NCBI GenBank assembly: GCA_016926255.1
Contig: JAFGOY010000002.1
Location: 62,001 to 126,000 of the forward strand
Direction: 5' to 3'
Length of the DNA stretch: 64,000 bases
Source: Anaerolineae bacterium
Lineage (GTDB): Bacteria; Chloroflexota; Anaerolineae; Aggregatilineales; UBA3940
Shown: positions 25,786 through 34,589 of the stretch, one piece after another
Layout of the letters: each line of letters begins with the position of its first letter
Numbering within the stretch: position 1 is the first letter of the stretch
Notes under the pieces: model-generated
Seen by the model: the letters and a program-made list of their open reading frames with translations, nothing else
What the model was told of the DNA's origin: nothing
Database searches by the model: none
Made by a program: the position numbers and the translations under genes

Positions 25786-26694
25786 CTATTCTTTGACACC
25801 ACCAACCAGTGTTCCCTTGGTGAAGTAGCGCTGAATCCAGGGGTAGACAATCAACATGGGCAGCATGGTGATCAGGACGGCGGCGGATTTCAGCGCCTCG
25901 ATAAAGGTCGAGCTGAAAGCATTGAACTCGACGAATTCGTTGAAACTGGCCGAAATCAGGATGTTGCGAAGCAGCACCGGAAGCGGGATGAGATCGTTGT
26001 CGTTGAGATAGAGAATGGGCGTGAAGAACTCATTCCAGAAGAAGACGGCGTAAAAAAGGCCAATCGTGAGGATGATCGGTTTGGAGAGCGGCAGCACGAC
26101 CCGGAACAGGACCTGAAGCTCGTTGGCCCCATCGATCCGGGCGGCGTCCATCAGTTCTTCGGGCAGCCCCTCGAAGAAGCTCATCATCACCAGGGTGTTA
26201 TAGACACTGACTGCCGGGGGCAGGATCACTGCCCAGAAGCTGTTTTGAAGGTCTAATGTCGTCACCATGAGGTAGGCGGGCACCAGCCCCGGATTGAACA
26301 GGAAGGTGAACAGGATCAGCATCAGGATGATCCGGCGTCCGGGGAGGGTCGAGATCGACAGCCCGTAGGCCAGGGGAACGGTCAGAAAAAGGCTGATCGC
26401 CGTGCCCCCGATGGTGATGATGGTGCTGTTCGTCAACGCCTTACCAAACTGGGGATGGGTCATCAACTGCTTGTAAGCTTCAACGGTCCAGTCACGCAGC
26501 GGCAGGAAATAGGGCACGCCGCCCTGGATGTAGGTATTGAGGGGTGTCAATGAGGTCACGACCACCCGCCAGAACGGGATGACGATGATCATCAGCACAA
26601 TGAACAGGAAGAACGCAAGGGCTATTTGATAGGGGCGGTCTTCACGCCTGCTTGTTTTGCGACCAGACCGGACTACTTTAGTTTTCGTCGTCAT
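25786..26694 (-). CDS. ABC sugar transporter permease, LplC/YtcP type
   Basis: 302 aa with six TM segments after a basic N-terminus. The EAA loop reads 'EELMDAARIDGANELQVLFRVVLPLSKP', which contacts the shared ATPase. The C-terminal 'VYPWIQRYFTKGTLVGGVKE' is the standard ending of LplC/MalG-type permeases. It starts 12 bp after the partner permease stop (ATG after GAGGTAAACAG). No ATPase is encoded in the cluster, as is common where one MsmK/UgpC-like ATPase serves several importers. Confidence 0.92.
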   Translation of the reverse strand: MTTKTKVVRSGRKTSRREDRPYQIALAFFLFIVLMIIVIPFWRVVVTSLTPLNTYIQGGVPYFLPLRDWTVEAYKQLMTHPQFGKALTNSTIITIGGTAISLFLTVPLAYGLSISTLPGRRIILMLILFTFLFNPGLVPAYLMVTTLDLQNSFWAVILPPAVSVYNTLVMMSFFEGLPEELMDAARIDGANELQVLFRVVLPLSKPIILTIGLFYAVFFWNEFFTPILYLNDNDLIPLPVLLRNILISASFNEFVEFNAFSSTFIEALKSAAVLITMLPMLIVYPWIQRYFTKGTLVGGVKE

Positions 26695-26706
26695 CTGTTT
26701 ACCTCG

Positions 26707-27693
26707 TTAGAACAGGCTCTGTTTGGCAACGCGCTTGGCGACCTGGTTGGCCGTCAGGATCAGGGCCAGTCCAATCACCCCTTTGAACAGGCCGACGGCG
26801 GTCGCCAGGCTGAACTCGAACTGCAGGATACCCTGGCGGTATACCCAGGTGTCGATTACGTCGCCGACGCTGTAGACCGGGATCGAATAGAGCATAAAGA
26901 CCTGGTTGAACCCGGCATCCAGGATGTTGCCCAGGCGGAGCAGTGTCACCAGCACGATCACCGGCAGGATGCCGGGGATGGAAATATGCCAGATGCGCTG
27001 CAAATTCGAGGCACCGTCGACTTTGGCCGCCTCGTACAAATGGGGGTTGATCCCCAGCAGAGCGGCCAGGTACAGGATGGTGCTCCAGCCCGTCTCTTTC
27101 CAGATATAGGAACTTACCACCACCGACCGGAACCACTTGGGGCTGGTCAGGAAGCCGATTGGCTCCAGCCCAAATTCCTCAAGCACCTGGTTGATCAGCC
27201 CATTGCCCGGCGACAGCAGCATCAGCAGGACACCGAACATGATGACCCACGACAGGAAGTGGGGCAGATAGACAATCGTCTGGACGACGGTGCGAAATCG
27301 CACAAAGACGGTTTCATGAAGGGCGATGGCGAGGATCACCGCGATGGGTAATCCCAACACCAGTTTGGCCGTGCTAAATATCACCGTGTTGAGGATTAGA
27401 TCGGTGAAGTAAAACGAGTTGATAAAGGACTTAAAGTTTTCGAAACCGATCCAGGGGCTGCCCCAGACCCCCAGCAGCGGCTTGAAATCCTTGAACGCGA
27501 TCTGTGCATTCCAGAGGGGGCCATACTTGAAGATCAGGAAGTAGATCAGCGGGGGCAGCATCAACAGGTAGATGCCGCGATGCCGCTTGATGCTCCGCAG
27601 GAGGTTGCTCAGACGGGTCGACAGGGGCAGGGATTTTCTTTCAGCCGGGATGTTGAATGGGGTTGAATCGGAAGAAGTTTCCTTAACGCCCAT
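26707..27693 (-). CDS. ABC sugar transporter permease, LplB/YteP type
   Basis: 328 aa, six TM segments. 'YLLMLPPLIYFLIFKYGPLWNAQIAFKDF' is the conserved first-helix region of LplB proteins, and the EAA loop is 'LYEAAKVDGASNLQRIWHISIPGILP'. The start ATG has AAGGAGGTTGTCTG upstream. First gene of the importer operon. It lies 232 bp downstream of the hybrid kinase-AraC gene, which most probably controls it. Confidence 0.92.
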   Translation of the reverse strand: MGVKETSSDSTPFNIPAERKSLPLSTRLSNLLRSIKRHRGIYLLMLPPLIYFLIFKYGPLWNAQIAFKDFKPLLGVWGSPWIGFENFKSFINSFYFTDLILNTVIFSTAKLVLGLPIAVILAIALHETVFVRFRTVVQTIVYLPHFLSWVIMFGVLLMLLSPGNGLINQVLEEFGLEPIGFLTSPKWFRSVVVSSYIWKETGWSTILYLAALLGINPHLYEAAKVDGASNLQRIWHISIPGILPVIVLVTLLRLGNILDAGFNQVFMLYSIPVYSVGDVIDTWVYRQGILQFEFSLATAVGLFKGVIGLALILTANQVAKRVAKQSLF

Positions 27694-27925
27694 CAGACAA
27701 CCTCCTTAAAACAATCTTTTGTGTAATCATGAAATACTCACTTGCACAAACACAGCCCGCACATGGCGGCGCGGATCACCTGCACCCATTATAAGCGGGA
27801 CGTTTTGGACATTAACGAATAAGTGTTGGACTATAACGACCAGCGAGGATGATTCTTTTCTCGATTCAGGGTCGTAGGGGCGCAGCACGCGCCGCGCCCG
27901 AAGGTCGCCTGTAGACTGATCGCAA

Positions 27926-30900
27926 TCAATCAGCCGGGTTTTCGCGGTAATGCCGGGGCGATAAGCCGGTCAGCTTGCGAAAGACGCGACTGAAGTAGGC
28001 CGGATCGGAGAAACCGACCCGCCGCGCAACCTGGCTGATGCTGTTGTCGGTCTGGATGAGTAGTTCTTTGGCGCGGAAAATCCGGTAGCGGTTGAGGTAA
28101 TCCCAGGGGGAGATTCCGAGTTCCTGGCTGAAAGCCCGGCTCAGGTAATCTTCGCTCATCCCGATGTATTCGGCGAGGTCGGCGCGGGAGAGCGATTTCC
28201 AGTAATTCTGATGCAGGTAAGCGACCGTCCGCTTGATCAGAGCGCTGGTTTGCGGGGGCAGCGTCGCCGTGCCGAACAGGGTGTTATGCAGCGAGGTGAC
28301 GATCTCTTCTTCGGAGAGGATGCCCTTGTTCTGGAGCGTCACATTGGCATGATGCTCCAGCCGCTCGACGTCTTCCAGCGATAGCTGCCGGGCGCTCAGG
28401 ATCACCACCGGGATGCCGCGTGTCTGCTCGTCGGCGCGCATCCGGTCGAGGACTTCGAAGCCGTCCATTTCGGGCATCATCAGGTCGAGGATCACGAGGC
28501 TGAGCGGACACTCGGTCATCAGTTCCAGCCCGATCCGCCCATTCTCTGCGGTGTGGATACAGTAATCGGGTAGACCCTGCTCGACGGCGCTCTTTGCAGC
28601 CTGCCGTGCGTACTCGTTGTCGTCGATGATCAGCACCGATCCCTCCGAGCCATCGGGAACCGCCGGGCGGATCGCCTCCCACAGCGACCGGCTGCTGGCC
28701 GGTTTGACGATCAGGCTGGTCAGGCCGGTCACCTCCGATTGATCGTCCGAGGGCTGGTAGAGAATGAAGGGCGTTGTCGAGAGTTTGGGGTGATTGTGGA
28801 GACGGCGGACTAACAGCCAGTCGTCGGAGACGCTGTTCTCGACATCCCAGGCGATCACTGCCGGTAATTCCCCGTCAAGATAACGCTCGACATCTTCCCG
28901 CGAGGTCAACTGCTCGACGGTCAATCCCTGCTGGGCAGTGAATTCGAGAATCTCGTCGGGCAGGTGATCAGACTGGGAGATCAGCCACAGGGTGGTGTTG
29001 TGGGACTGTTCGACCGGGGCGGGAAGGTGATCGGTCAGCAGCGGCAGGTAAATATGGAAGGTGCTCCCGACATCCGGCTCGCTTTCGAGGGTCATAGTGC
29101 CGCCGTGTAACTGGACGAGATGCCGGGCTATCGACAGGCCCAGGCCGATGCCACTGGATCGTCCGGTGGCCTGCTCGTGCGAGACGAACGGTTCGTAGAT
29201 GCGCTCCTGTAGTTCGGGCGGGACGCCGATCCCCGTATCGGCGACCCAGAGATGCAGGTGGGGTGATTCGGCTCCGGCCCCCAGGCAGATCGTCCCCTGG
29301 TCGGTGAACTTGGCGGCGTTGCTCAACAGGTTGAAAAGTACCTGCCGGAGCCGCACCGGGTCGGCCTCGATGGGGGGCAGGTAATCGGGCAGATCAAGTT
29401 CCCACTTCACCGGCTCGGACAGGCTGACCTGTTTTGCCATCGCCGAGAACGAGTCTTCGACCAGTTCCCTGGGATCGATGACTTCTTTGTACAGGTCGAG
29501 CGAGTTGATCTGTGCCCGCGACAGGTCAAGCAGGTCATTGATGATCCTGAGCTGGTGTTCGGCGCTCTGCTGGATATGTTCGACAGTGTGGTCGAGATCG
29601 CCGCCGGGCGAGGCCATGATCCGCTGCGTGTTGCCGATGATGATGTTGAGTGGGGTGCGAAGCTCGTGAGAGACGTTGGCAAGCAGCCGCGTTTTGATGT
29701 CGTCGGCACGTTCGGCTTTGCGGCGTGCCTCGTGGGTTTCGCTGAAAAGCAGGGCACCCTTCAATGCGCTGCTGATATAGCCGCGCAGCACCTCGTAGAC
29801 TTCGCCGTCCTTCGGGCCGACTTCGAAAACCATGTAGCCGATTGGCTCCGTCTGGAAGTAGAGCGGCTCGATGATGAAGCTGTAGCGGCGGTCAGGCAGC
29901 AGTTCGGGGGGGACCAATTGCCGGGATGGGTAGCGGTAGCCGGGATCGTCCGGTTCGATGCGTTTGCCGTCCGAGTAGGCCATCACCAGCCGGGACGATT
30001 CGAACGAGTCGCCGTACAACGCAAGATAGCTGCTCCTGATGCCCAGTTCGGGCAGGCGCGTCGAAAGCACGTCGGACAGCCGGTCGATGTCGAAAACGGT
30101 GATCAGCGTCTGGCCGATCTCGCGCAGCAGGCTGTTCTGGCGCTCGATATGGAGCCGCCGGGCGCTCTGGGCACGCTGGATCGCCTCGCCGACCAATACC
30201 CGCGCCTGCCCGAACAGGTTCTCGGCCCGCACCTGTTCTTTTTCACCAAGCGAATTCAGCATGTCGCGGCGCAGCACCGAGATCACCATCTGCCACGCGG
30301 CGGTTTCGTCGCTGTGGAGGTCGCCGCGCTGCATCATACCGTCAAGGGTGGTGAGGAACAGATTCGAATAGCCGGTGGCGATGTCGCGGTTGAAGGCATC
30401 GTAAAGCTGCTTGGCCCAGGTCGCGGCCAGCCCACGATTGTGGATCACGCGCAGGAGGTGCTCCATGATATGCTGCTGGACGTTCAGCGAGTCGTTCGGC
30501 GAGATGAGATTGTCGATGTCGATGGCGGCCAGGTTGACCGACGACGAAGGGCAGCCGCAGGAGCGTCGAACCAGCAGCCGCGAATCCAGCACGACCGACT
30601 CAGGGACATCATGGCCGGAGAGGATGCCCATCAGCAGGCGGACGGCCTGCTGTGCCTGCTCGTAAAAAGGGAGCGATACCGAGGTCAGCGGGGGGCGGCT
30701 CAACTGGCCTTCTTCGATGTCGTTGAAACCGGCGACGGCCACGTCGGTGGGAACGCGGTAGCCGCGCTCGGTCAACACCCGCAGCGCGCCGATTGCCAGC
30801 AGGTCGCTGACAGCGACGACTGCCTGGAAATCCCTGCCCGGTTCGAGGCCGCGCTCGTCGAGCAGGAGCTTCATCGCCTCCGGGCCTTTTTCCCAGCTCA

Positions 30901-31426
30901 TCGACGGCGTCACGAGAGCGTCGTCATGAGGGATGCCGTTGGCTTCGAGGGCATCGCGATACGCCTCTAACCGTTCGCGGGCATAGGGATGGCTCTCCGG
31001 GCCGCGAATGAAGGCCACGCGGCGGTAGCCATGCACGTGGATGAGATGCGAAATGAGTTCCTGCATACCCTGGTAGCCGTTGATCGAGATATGGGAACGA
31101 TGCACGAGGTGGGCACCCAGGCTGACAATCGGCAGGGATTGGTAGCGACCGAAGAAATTGGCGACCTGATCATGGGTCGCCGCGCCGGTCAGCGCCGAAG
31201 TCCAGCTGACCATCCCGGAGAGTGCCCCGGCATCGACCAGCCGGTAGATGATGTTGCGCTCGGCCTCGAAATCTTCCTGTGAGTAGAGCCGCCCGCCGGG
31301 GTAGCTGACCAGGTTCACGTCGCTTTGCTGGGCAGCATCGAGGATGCCCAGCCACATCGAACGGGCGGCACCGACGTGCACGTTGGCCGTCAAAAATCCG
31401 ATTGTGGGGCGATCCGCGCCGACCAT
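27926..31426 (-). CDS. one-polypeptide LacI-sensor / histidine kinase / receiver / AraC hybrid regulator
   Basis: The ATG at 31426 has GGAG upstream; an ATG five codons earlier is the alternative (numbering below counts from it). In order: a LacI/Peripla_BP_3-type ligand domain (10-300, 'RPTIGFLTANVHVGAARSMW') with no signal peptide and no LacI HTH; a helical linker (300-430); a GAF-like region (about 440-570); HisKA with His592 in NVSHELRTPLN; an HATPase (about 690-802, 'ADTGIGVPPE', 'SSGIGLGLS'); a degenerate receiver-like part (815-930); a receiver (935-1050, phospho-acceptor Asp986); and an AraC DNA-binding domain (1065-1168). Everything is predicted cytoplasmic. It lies directly upstream of the pectin-oligosaccharide importer. 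Confidence 0.88.
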   Translation of the reverse strand: MVGADRPTIGFLTANVHVGAARSMWLGILDAAQQSDVNLVSYPGGRLYSQEDFEAERNIIYRLVDAGALSGMVSWTSALTGAATHDQVANFFGRYQSLPIVSLGAHLVHRSHISINGYQGMQELISHLIHVHGYRRVAFIRGPESHPYARERLEAYRDALEANGIPHDDALVTPSMSWEKGPEAMKLLLDERGLEPGRDFQAVVAVSDLLAIGALRVLTERGYRVPTDVAVAGFNDIEEGQLSRPPLTSVSLPFYEQAQQAVRLLMGILSGHDVPESVVLDSRLLVRRSCGCPSSSVNLAAIDIDNLISPNDSLNVQQHIMEHLLRVIHNRGLAATWAKQLYDAFNRDIATGYSNLFLTTLDGMMQRGDLHSDETAAWQMVISVLRRDMLNSLGEKEQVRAENLFGQARVLVGEAIQRAQSARRLHIERQNSLLREIGQTLITVFDIDRLSDVLSTRLPELGIRSSYLALYGDSFESSRLVMAYSDGKRIEPDDPGYRYPSRQLVPPELLPDRRYSFIIEPLYFQTEPIGYMVFEVGPKDGEVYEVLRGYISSALKGALLFSETHEARRKAERADDIKTRLLANVSHELRTPLNIIIGNTQRIMASPGGDLDHTVEHIQQSAEHQLRIINDLLDLSRAQINSLDLYKEVIDPRELVEDSFSAMAKQVSLSEPVKWELDLPDYLPPIEADPVRLRQVLFNLLSNAAKFTDQGTICLGAGAESPHLHLWVADTGIGVPPELQERIYEPFVSHEQATGRSSGIGLGLSIARHLVQLHGGTMTLESEPDVGSTFHIYLPLLTDHLPAPVEQSHNTTLWLISQSDHLPDEILEFTAQQGLTVEQLTSREDVERYLDGELPAVIAWDVENSVSDDWLLVRRLHNHPKLSTTPFILYQPSDDQSEVTGLTSLIVKPASSRSLWEAIRPAVPDGSEGSVLIIDDNEYARQAAKSAVEQGLPDYCIHTAENGRIGLELMTECPLSLVILDLMMPEMDGFEVLDRMRADEQTRGIPVVILSARQLSLEDVERLEHHANVTLQNKGILSEEEIVTSLHNTLFGTATLPPQTSALIKRTVAYLHQNYWKSLSRADLAEYIGMSEDYLSRAFSQELGISPWDYLNRYRIFRAKELLIQTDNSISQVARRVGFSDPAYFSRVFRKLTGLSPRHYRENPAD

Positions 31427-31637
31427 ATCAACGCACTCCACAGTTGCAATACCCGACCGGGGCGGCTTCTGTACGACCAGAAAACCTGATAATCGCGGGA
31501 CAGTCCCACCAGTTTGATAGTACGGTCATCACAAACAAGGTGTATAATCCAATCCGCCATCTTTATCTTACCACTATCCGGCAGGTGTTGGCATTTATCC
31601 GGCTGGGAAATGTCATGGTGTCGCTACGGGAACGGAA

Positions 31638-32012
31638 ATGAACTTACCGGCAGCACTTGTCTTCGTTGGGGCTTGGTTATTCTGTAATGTTGGCTACGTG
31701 ACAGCGGTTCTTTTCCTCGCCGCCAAAAGGAAACTAACCGCCCACCGTTTTGCATTGATCTTTGCGAGTTATCTCAGCATTTCTTTTCTTGGCCCGTTTC
31801 TGCTGGTTGTCGGCCTGTATACATCAACCGGTTTTGACATCTTCCTGATAGTATTCTTCTCTGGTATTGCGCTGCTGCACTTCATCGTGGGCTATCCAAT
31901 GGGTTATTTCAGCTACAACCATTTTCTTCGTGACACGATGGAGAGTTTCGCACAGAGATTATCCAAACGATCACAGACCGAGCCGCAGGACACGGATCGG
32001 AAAACGGGGTAA
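31638..32012 (+). CDS. small four-TM membrane protein, unknown
   Basis: 124 aa with four hydrophobic segments (LPAALVFVGAWLFCNVGYV; FALIFASYLSISFLGPF; LLVVGLYTSTGFDIFLIVF; ALLHFIVGYPMGYF) and a short polar tail ending QTEPQDTDRKTG. No family is recognised. Start ATG follows ACGGGAACGGAA. The next gene begins 10 bp after its stop and also encodes a small membrane protein, so they are probably cotranscribed. Confidence 0.5.
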   Translation: MNLPAALVFVGAWLFCNVGYVTAVLFLAAKRKLTAHRFALIFASYLSISFLGPFLLVVGLYTSTGFDIFLIVFFSGIALLHFIVGYPMGYFSYNHFLRDTMESFAQRLSKRSQTEPQDTDRKTG

Positions 32013-32021
32013 CTACACACT

Positions 32022-32300
32022 GTGGTGAAAGTCATCTTCATTTGCCTGCTAGCAGGCGGCATATTGTTCTTTTCTGCATTTGCTATCACGTCCGGGTCTC
32101 TTGTATATGATTCGTGGGCAAGAAGTGACGAATTCCTGACGAAGATAGAAAGTAGTCAGAACAACCCAATACTTACCCGGTATTGGCGTGGAACGAAAAA
32201 GCCGAATATCTGGTTTCTGCGTTTCTACGTGATTCACATGCTGCTGTCCTCCGTCGGCTGTGTCGTGGGTCTGATCCTGCTGCTGCGCTCTATGCTGTGA
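32022..32300 (+). CDS. small two-TM membrane protein, unknown
   Basis: 92 aa: one N-terminal helix (VIFICLLAGGILFFSAFAI), a polar, probably extracytoplasmic stretch (about 25-60, 'EFLTKIESSQNNPILTRYW') and a C-terminal helix (MLLSSVGCVVGLILLL). GTG start at 32022, with a second GTG directly after it; no strong ribosome site. No family recognised. It ends shortly before the tetR promoter. Confidence 0.4.
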   Translation: MVKVIFICLLAGGILFFSAFAITSGSLVYDSWARSDEFLTKIESSQNNPILTRYWRGTKKPNIWFLRFYVIHMLLSSVGCVVGLILLLRSML

Positions 32301-32325
32301 TCTATCTCAGATTCTTTTACCCGCC

Positions 32326-32354
32326 TTGACAATCACTATACCGACCGGTATACT
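32326..32354 (+). promoter_or_regulatory. tetR promoter overlapped by palindromic operator
   Basis: TTGACA at 32326-32331 and TATACT at 32349-32354 with a 17-bp spacer form a near-consensus sigma-70 promoter. The operator TATACCGACCGGTATA (32337-32352; TATACCG-AC-CGGTATA) covers the spacer and the -10. The same 16 bases recur upstream of the GH13 gene at 33071. This placement implies autorepression by the TetR protein. Confidence 0.85.
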
Positions 32355-32385
32355 GATATCCAATGATTGACATTATGGAGGATCA

Positions 32386-32958
32386 GTGACAACCGACAAT
32401 CGATCCGCATTGATGGATCACGCGCTGCGGCTGTTTGCCGCGCGGGGTTTCGACGCGGTGGGTGTGCAGGAGATCGTCGAGGCGGCGGGGGTCACCAAGC
32501 CGACCCTCTATCACTACTTCGGCAGCAAATCCGGCCTGCTCGATGCCATCCTGCGCGAGCACTTCCGCGCGCTGATCGGGAAGGTCGAGAAGGCGGCGGA
32601 CTACCAGCACGACATCACGCTGACGCTGCAAAAGGTGGTCGAAGCCTATTTCGACTTCGCCCGCGAGAACGGCACCTTTTACCGCTTTCAACTCGCGCTG
32701 ACCTTCGCCCCGGTCGAGAGCGATGGTTATCAGGCAGTGCTGAAGTATCACGAGCAGCAGTTCGACATCATCGAGCGGCTGTTCCTGCTGGCCGCCGAGG
32801 ATCACGGCAACATGCGCGGGCGGCATCGACGTTACGCGGTGACCTTCATGGGGCTGATCAACAACATGATCACCCTCTGGCTCAACGGTCACGCTGAACT
32901 CGACAAAAACCTGGTCTATGACGCCACGCACCAGTTCATGCACGGGATTTTTTCGTAG
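32386..32958 (+). CDS. TetR/AcrR family transcriptional regulator
   Basis: 190 aa from a GTG preceded by GGAGGATCA. The N-terminal HTH reads 'LMDHALRLFAARGFDAVGVQEIVEAAGVTKPTLYHYFGSKSGLLDAIL', the standard TetR_N pattern. The C-terminal ligand domain (about 60-190) is helical and not assigned to a ligand. Two identical 16-bp operators, one in its own promoter and one before the GH13 gene, suggest it represses both. Its ligand is then probably a maltodextrin-related or other signal for GH13 expression. That is inference. Confidence 0.9.
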   Translation: MTTDNRSALMDHALRLFAARGFDAVGVQEIVEAAGVTKPTLYHYFGSKSGLLDAILREHFRALIGKVEKAADYQHDITLTLQKVVEAYFDFARENGTFYRFQLALTFAPVESDGYQAVLKYHEQQFDIIERLFLLAAEDHGNMRGRHRRYAVTFMGLINNMITLWLNGHAELDKNLVYDATHQFMHGIFS

Positions 32959-33070
32959 CGAGCGCGTTTGCGTAATCGGTGATTGGGGGATATCATTCCC
33001 CGGTCTGGCTGATTTTTATGGTAGTGAACTCAATATTCCGGATCGGACTATTTTTTTTTGCTGGAAGCCG

Positions 33071-33086
33071 TATACCGACCGGTATA
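33071..33086 (+). promoter_or_regulatory. operator copy before the GH13 gene
   Basis: TATACCGACCGGTATA, identical to the tetR operator at 32337-32352. It sits 27 bp before the GH13 start codon, overlapping a possible -10 (TATAGA, 33083-33088). The matching -35 is weak. Confidence 0.8.
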
Positions 33087-33112
33087 GAGTTCGGCAGCTT
33101 ATTGGAGAAACA

Positions 33113-34480
33113 ATGATGCCAACAATGACAATGGAACACTGGATCGATAACGCGATCTTTTATCACATCTACCCGCTGGGATTCTGCGGCGCACCATCGC
33201 AGAACGATTTCCGCTCCCCGGCAGTTCACCGGCTGGATCACATCCTCGGCTGGCTCGATCACCTGCAAGACCTCGGCATCACGGCCATTTACCTGGGGCC
33301 GGTGTTCGAATCGACCGAACACGGCTACGACACGGTCGACTATTACCACGTCGACCGGCGGCTGGGCGACAACGATGCGCTCAAGCGGCTGATCGAGGCG
33401 ATCCACGCACGCGGGATGCACGTCGTCCTCGACGGGGTATTCAACCACGTCGGGCGCGATTTCTGGGCCTTCTACGATCTGAGGCAAAACGGAGAAGAAT
33501 CGGCCTACCGGGACTGGTTCCACGGGCTGCGCTTCGGCGAACAGAGTCCCTGCGGCGACCCGTTCAGCTACACCGGCTGGGAAGGTCACTACTCGCTGGT
33601 CAAGCTGAACCTGGGTAACCCGGAAGTGCGCCAGCATCTCCTCGACGCGGTCGCCTTCTGGCTCGACGAGTTCGAGATCGACGGCCTGCGCCTCGACGCC
33701 GCCGATCAGGTCGATCCGGCTTTCTGGCGCGAACTCTCGGCCTTCTGCCGCGACCGCTGCTGGCTGATGGGCGAGATCATCCACGGGGATTATCGCGACT
33801 GGGCTAACCCGGATATGCTGCATTCGGTAACCAACTACGAGGTGTACAAGGGGCTGTGGTCGAGTCACGTGGATCGCAACTACTTCGAGATCGCCTATTC
33901 GCTCGACCGTCAGTTCGGCTCGACCGGTTTATACCAGGACTTGATGCTCTATAATTTCGTCGATAACCATGACGTGGATCGGGTTGCCAGCCAGCTCGAC
34001 GACCCGGCGCACCTGTTTCCGCTTTACGCGCTTTTGTTCACCATACCCGGCGTGCCGTCGATCTACTATGGCAGCGAGTGGGGGATCGACGGAAAGAAGT
34101 CGAACGGCAGCGATGCGCCCCTGCGCCCCTATCTGCCCCTGCCCGGCGAGATCGCCCAGAGCGCCCCGCTTCCCGATCTCCTCAACGCGATCCGCAAATT
34201 GATCGACGTGCGGCGTCGGCTGCCCGCGCTTCAGCATGGCGGCTACGAGCAGTTACACGTCGCCTCCGAGCAGTTTGCCTTTGCCCGTCAGGCTGATGAT
34301 CAGTCGGTGATCGTGGCGGTCAACGCCGCCGATCAGCCCGCCCCGGTCGAGATCGCCCTCCCCCACGCGGGGAGTCGGCTGGTCGACGAGTTGAATCCGG
34401 GTGATACGTTCGGCGTCGATGGGGGCCGCGTGCGGATCGACGTGCCGCCGCGCTGGGCGCGGGTGCTGAGAGTGGAATAA
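33113..34480 (+). CDS. GH13 alpha-amylase family glycosidase
   Basis: The ATG at 33113 is preceded by GGAGAAACA; the frame is open to 32918 but overlaps the tetR end and the operator. In the 455-aa protein the four GH13 blocks are clear: 'DGVFNHVG' (107-114), 'GLRLDAADQV' with nucleophile Asp195, 'GEIIHG' with acid/base Glu221, and 'FVDNHD' with Asp287. A C-terminal beta domain ends 'LVDELNPGDTFGVDG' and a basic tail. There is no signal peptide, so it probably processes imported maltodextrins or cyclic glucans. Decayed copies of its 3' end lie at 36096, 36827 and 37577. Confidence 0.9.
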   Translation: MMPTMTMEHWIDNAIFYHIYPLGFCGAPSQNDFRSPAVHRLDHILGWLDHLQDLGITAIYLGPVFESTEHGYDTVDYYHVDRRLGDNDALKRLIEAIHARGMHVVLDGVFNHVGRDFWAFYDLRQNGEESAYRDWFHGLRFGEQSPCGDPFSYTGWEGHYSLVKLNLGNPEVRQHLLDAVAFWLDEFEIDGLRLDAADQVDPAFWRELSAFCRDRCWLMGEIIHGDYRDWANPDMLHSVTNYEVYKGLWSSHVDRNYFEIAYSLDRQFGSTGLYQDLMLYNFVDNHDVDRVASQLDDPAHLFPLYALLFTIPGVPSIYYGSEWGIDGKKSNGSDAPLRPYLPLPGEIAQSAPLPDLLNAIRKLIDVRRRLPALQHGGYEQLHVASEQFAFARQADDQSVIVAVNAADQPAPVEIALPHAGSRLVDELNPGDTFGVDGGRVRIDVPPRWARVLRVE

Positions 34481-34589
34481 GACAGCAATCAGATAGATTC
34501 GATTGAGAATCTGTCAGTGTATCGGCGAGTAAGTAAGTATAGATTTCTGGTATAACGGTCACGGTTGATAAAGACTCGGGAGGTGACCG

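Noticed and set aside
29555-30970. 471-codon open frame on the plus strand opposite the hybrid kinase
   Set aside because: It is the reverse-complement shadow of a GC-rich gene: composition is His/Asp/Arg/Val-biased, there is no ribosome site, and the opposite strand is clearly the domain-coding one.
32918-33112. Upstream extension of the GH13 gene
   Set aside because: The in-frame extension overlaps the tetR 3' end and the operator-promoter region; the ATG at 33113 has a good ribosome site.
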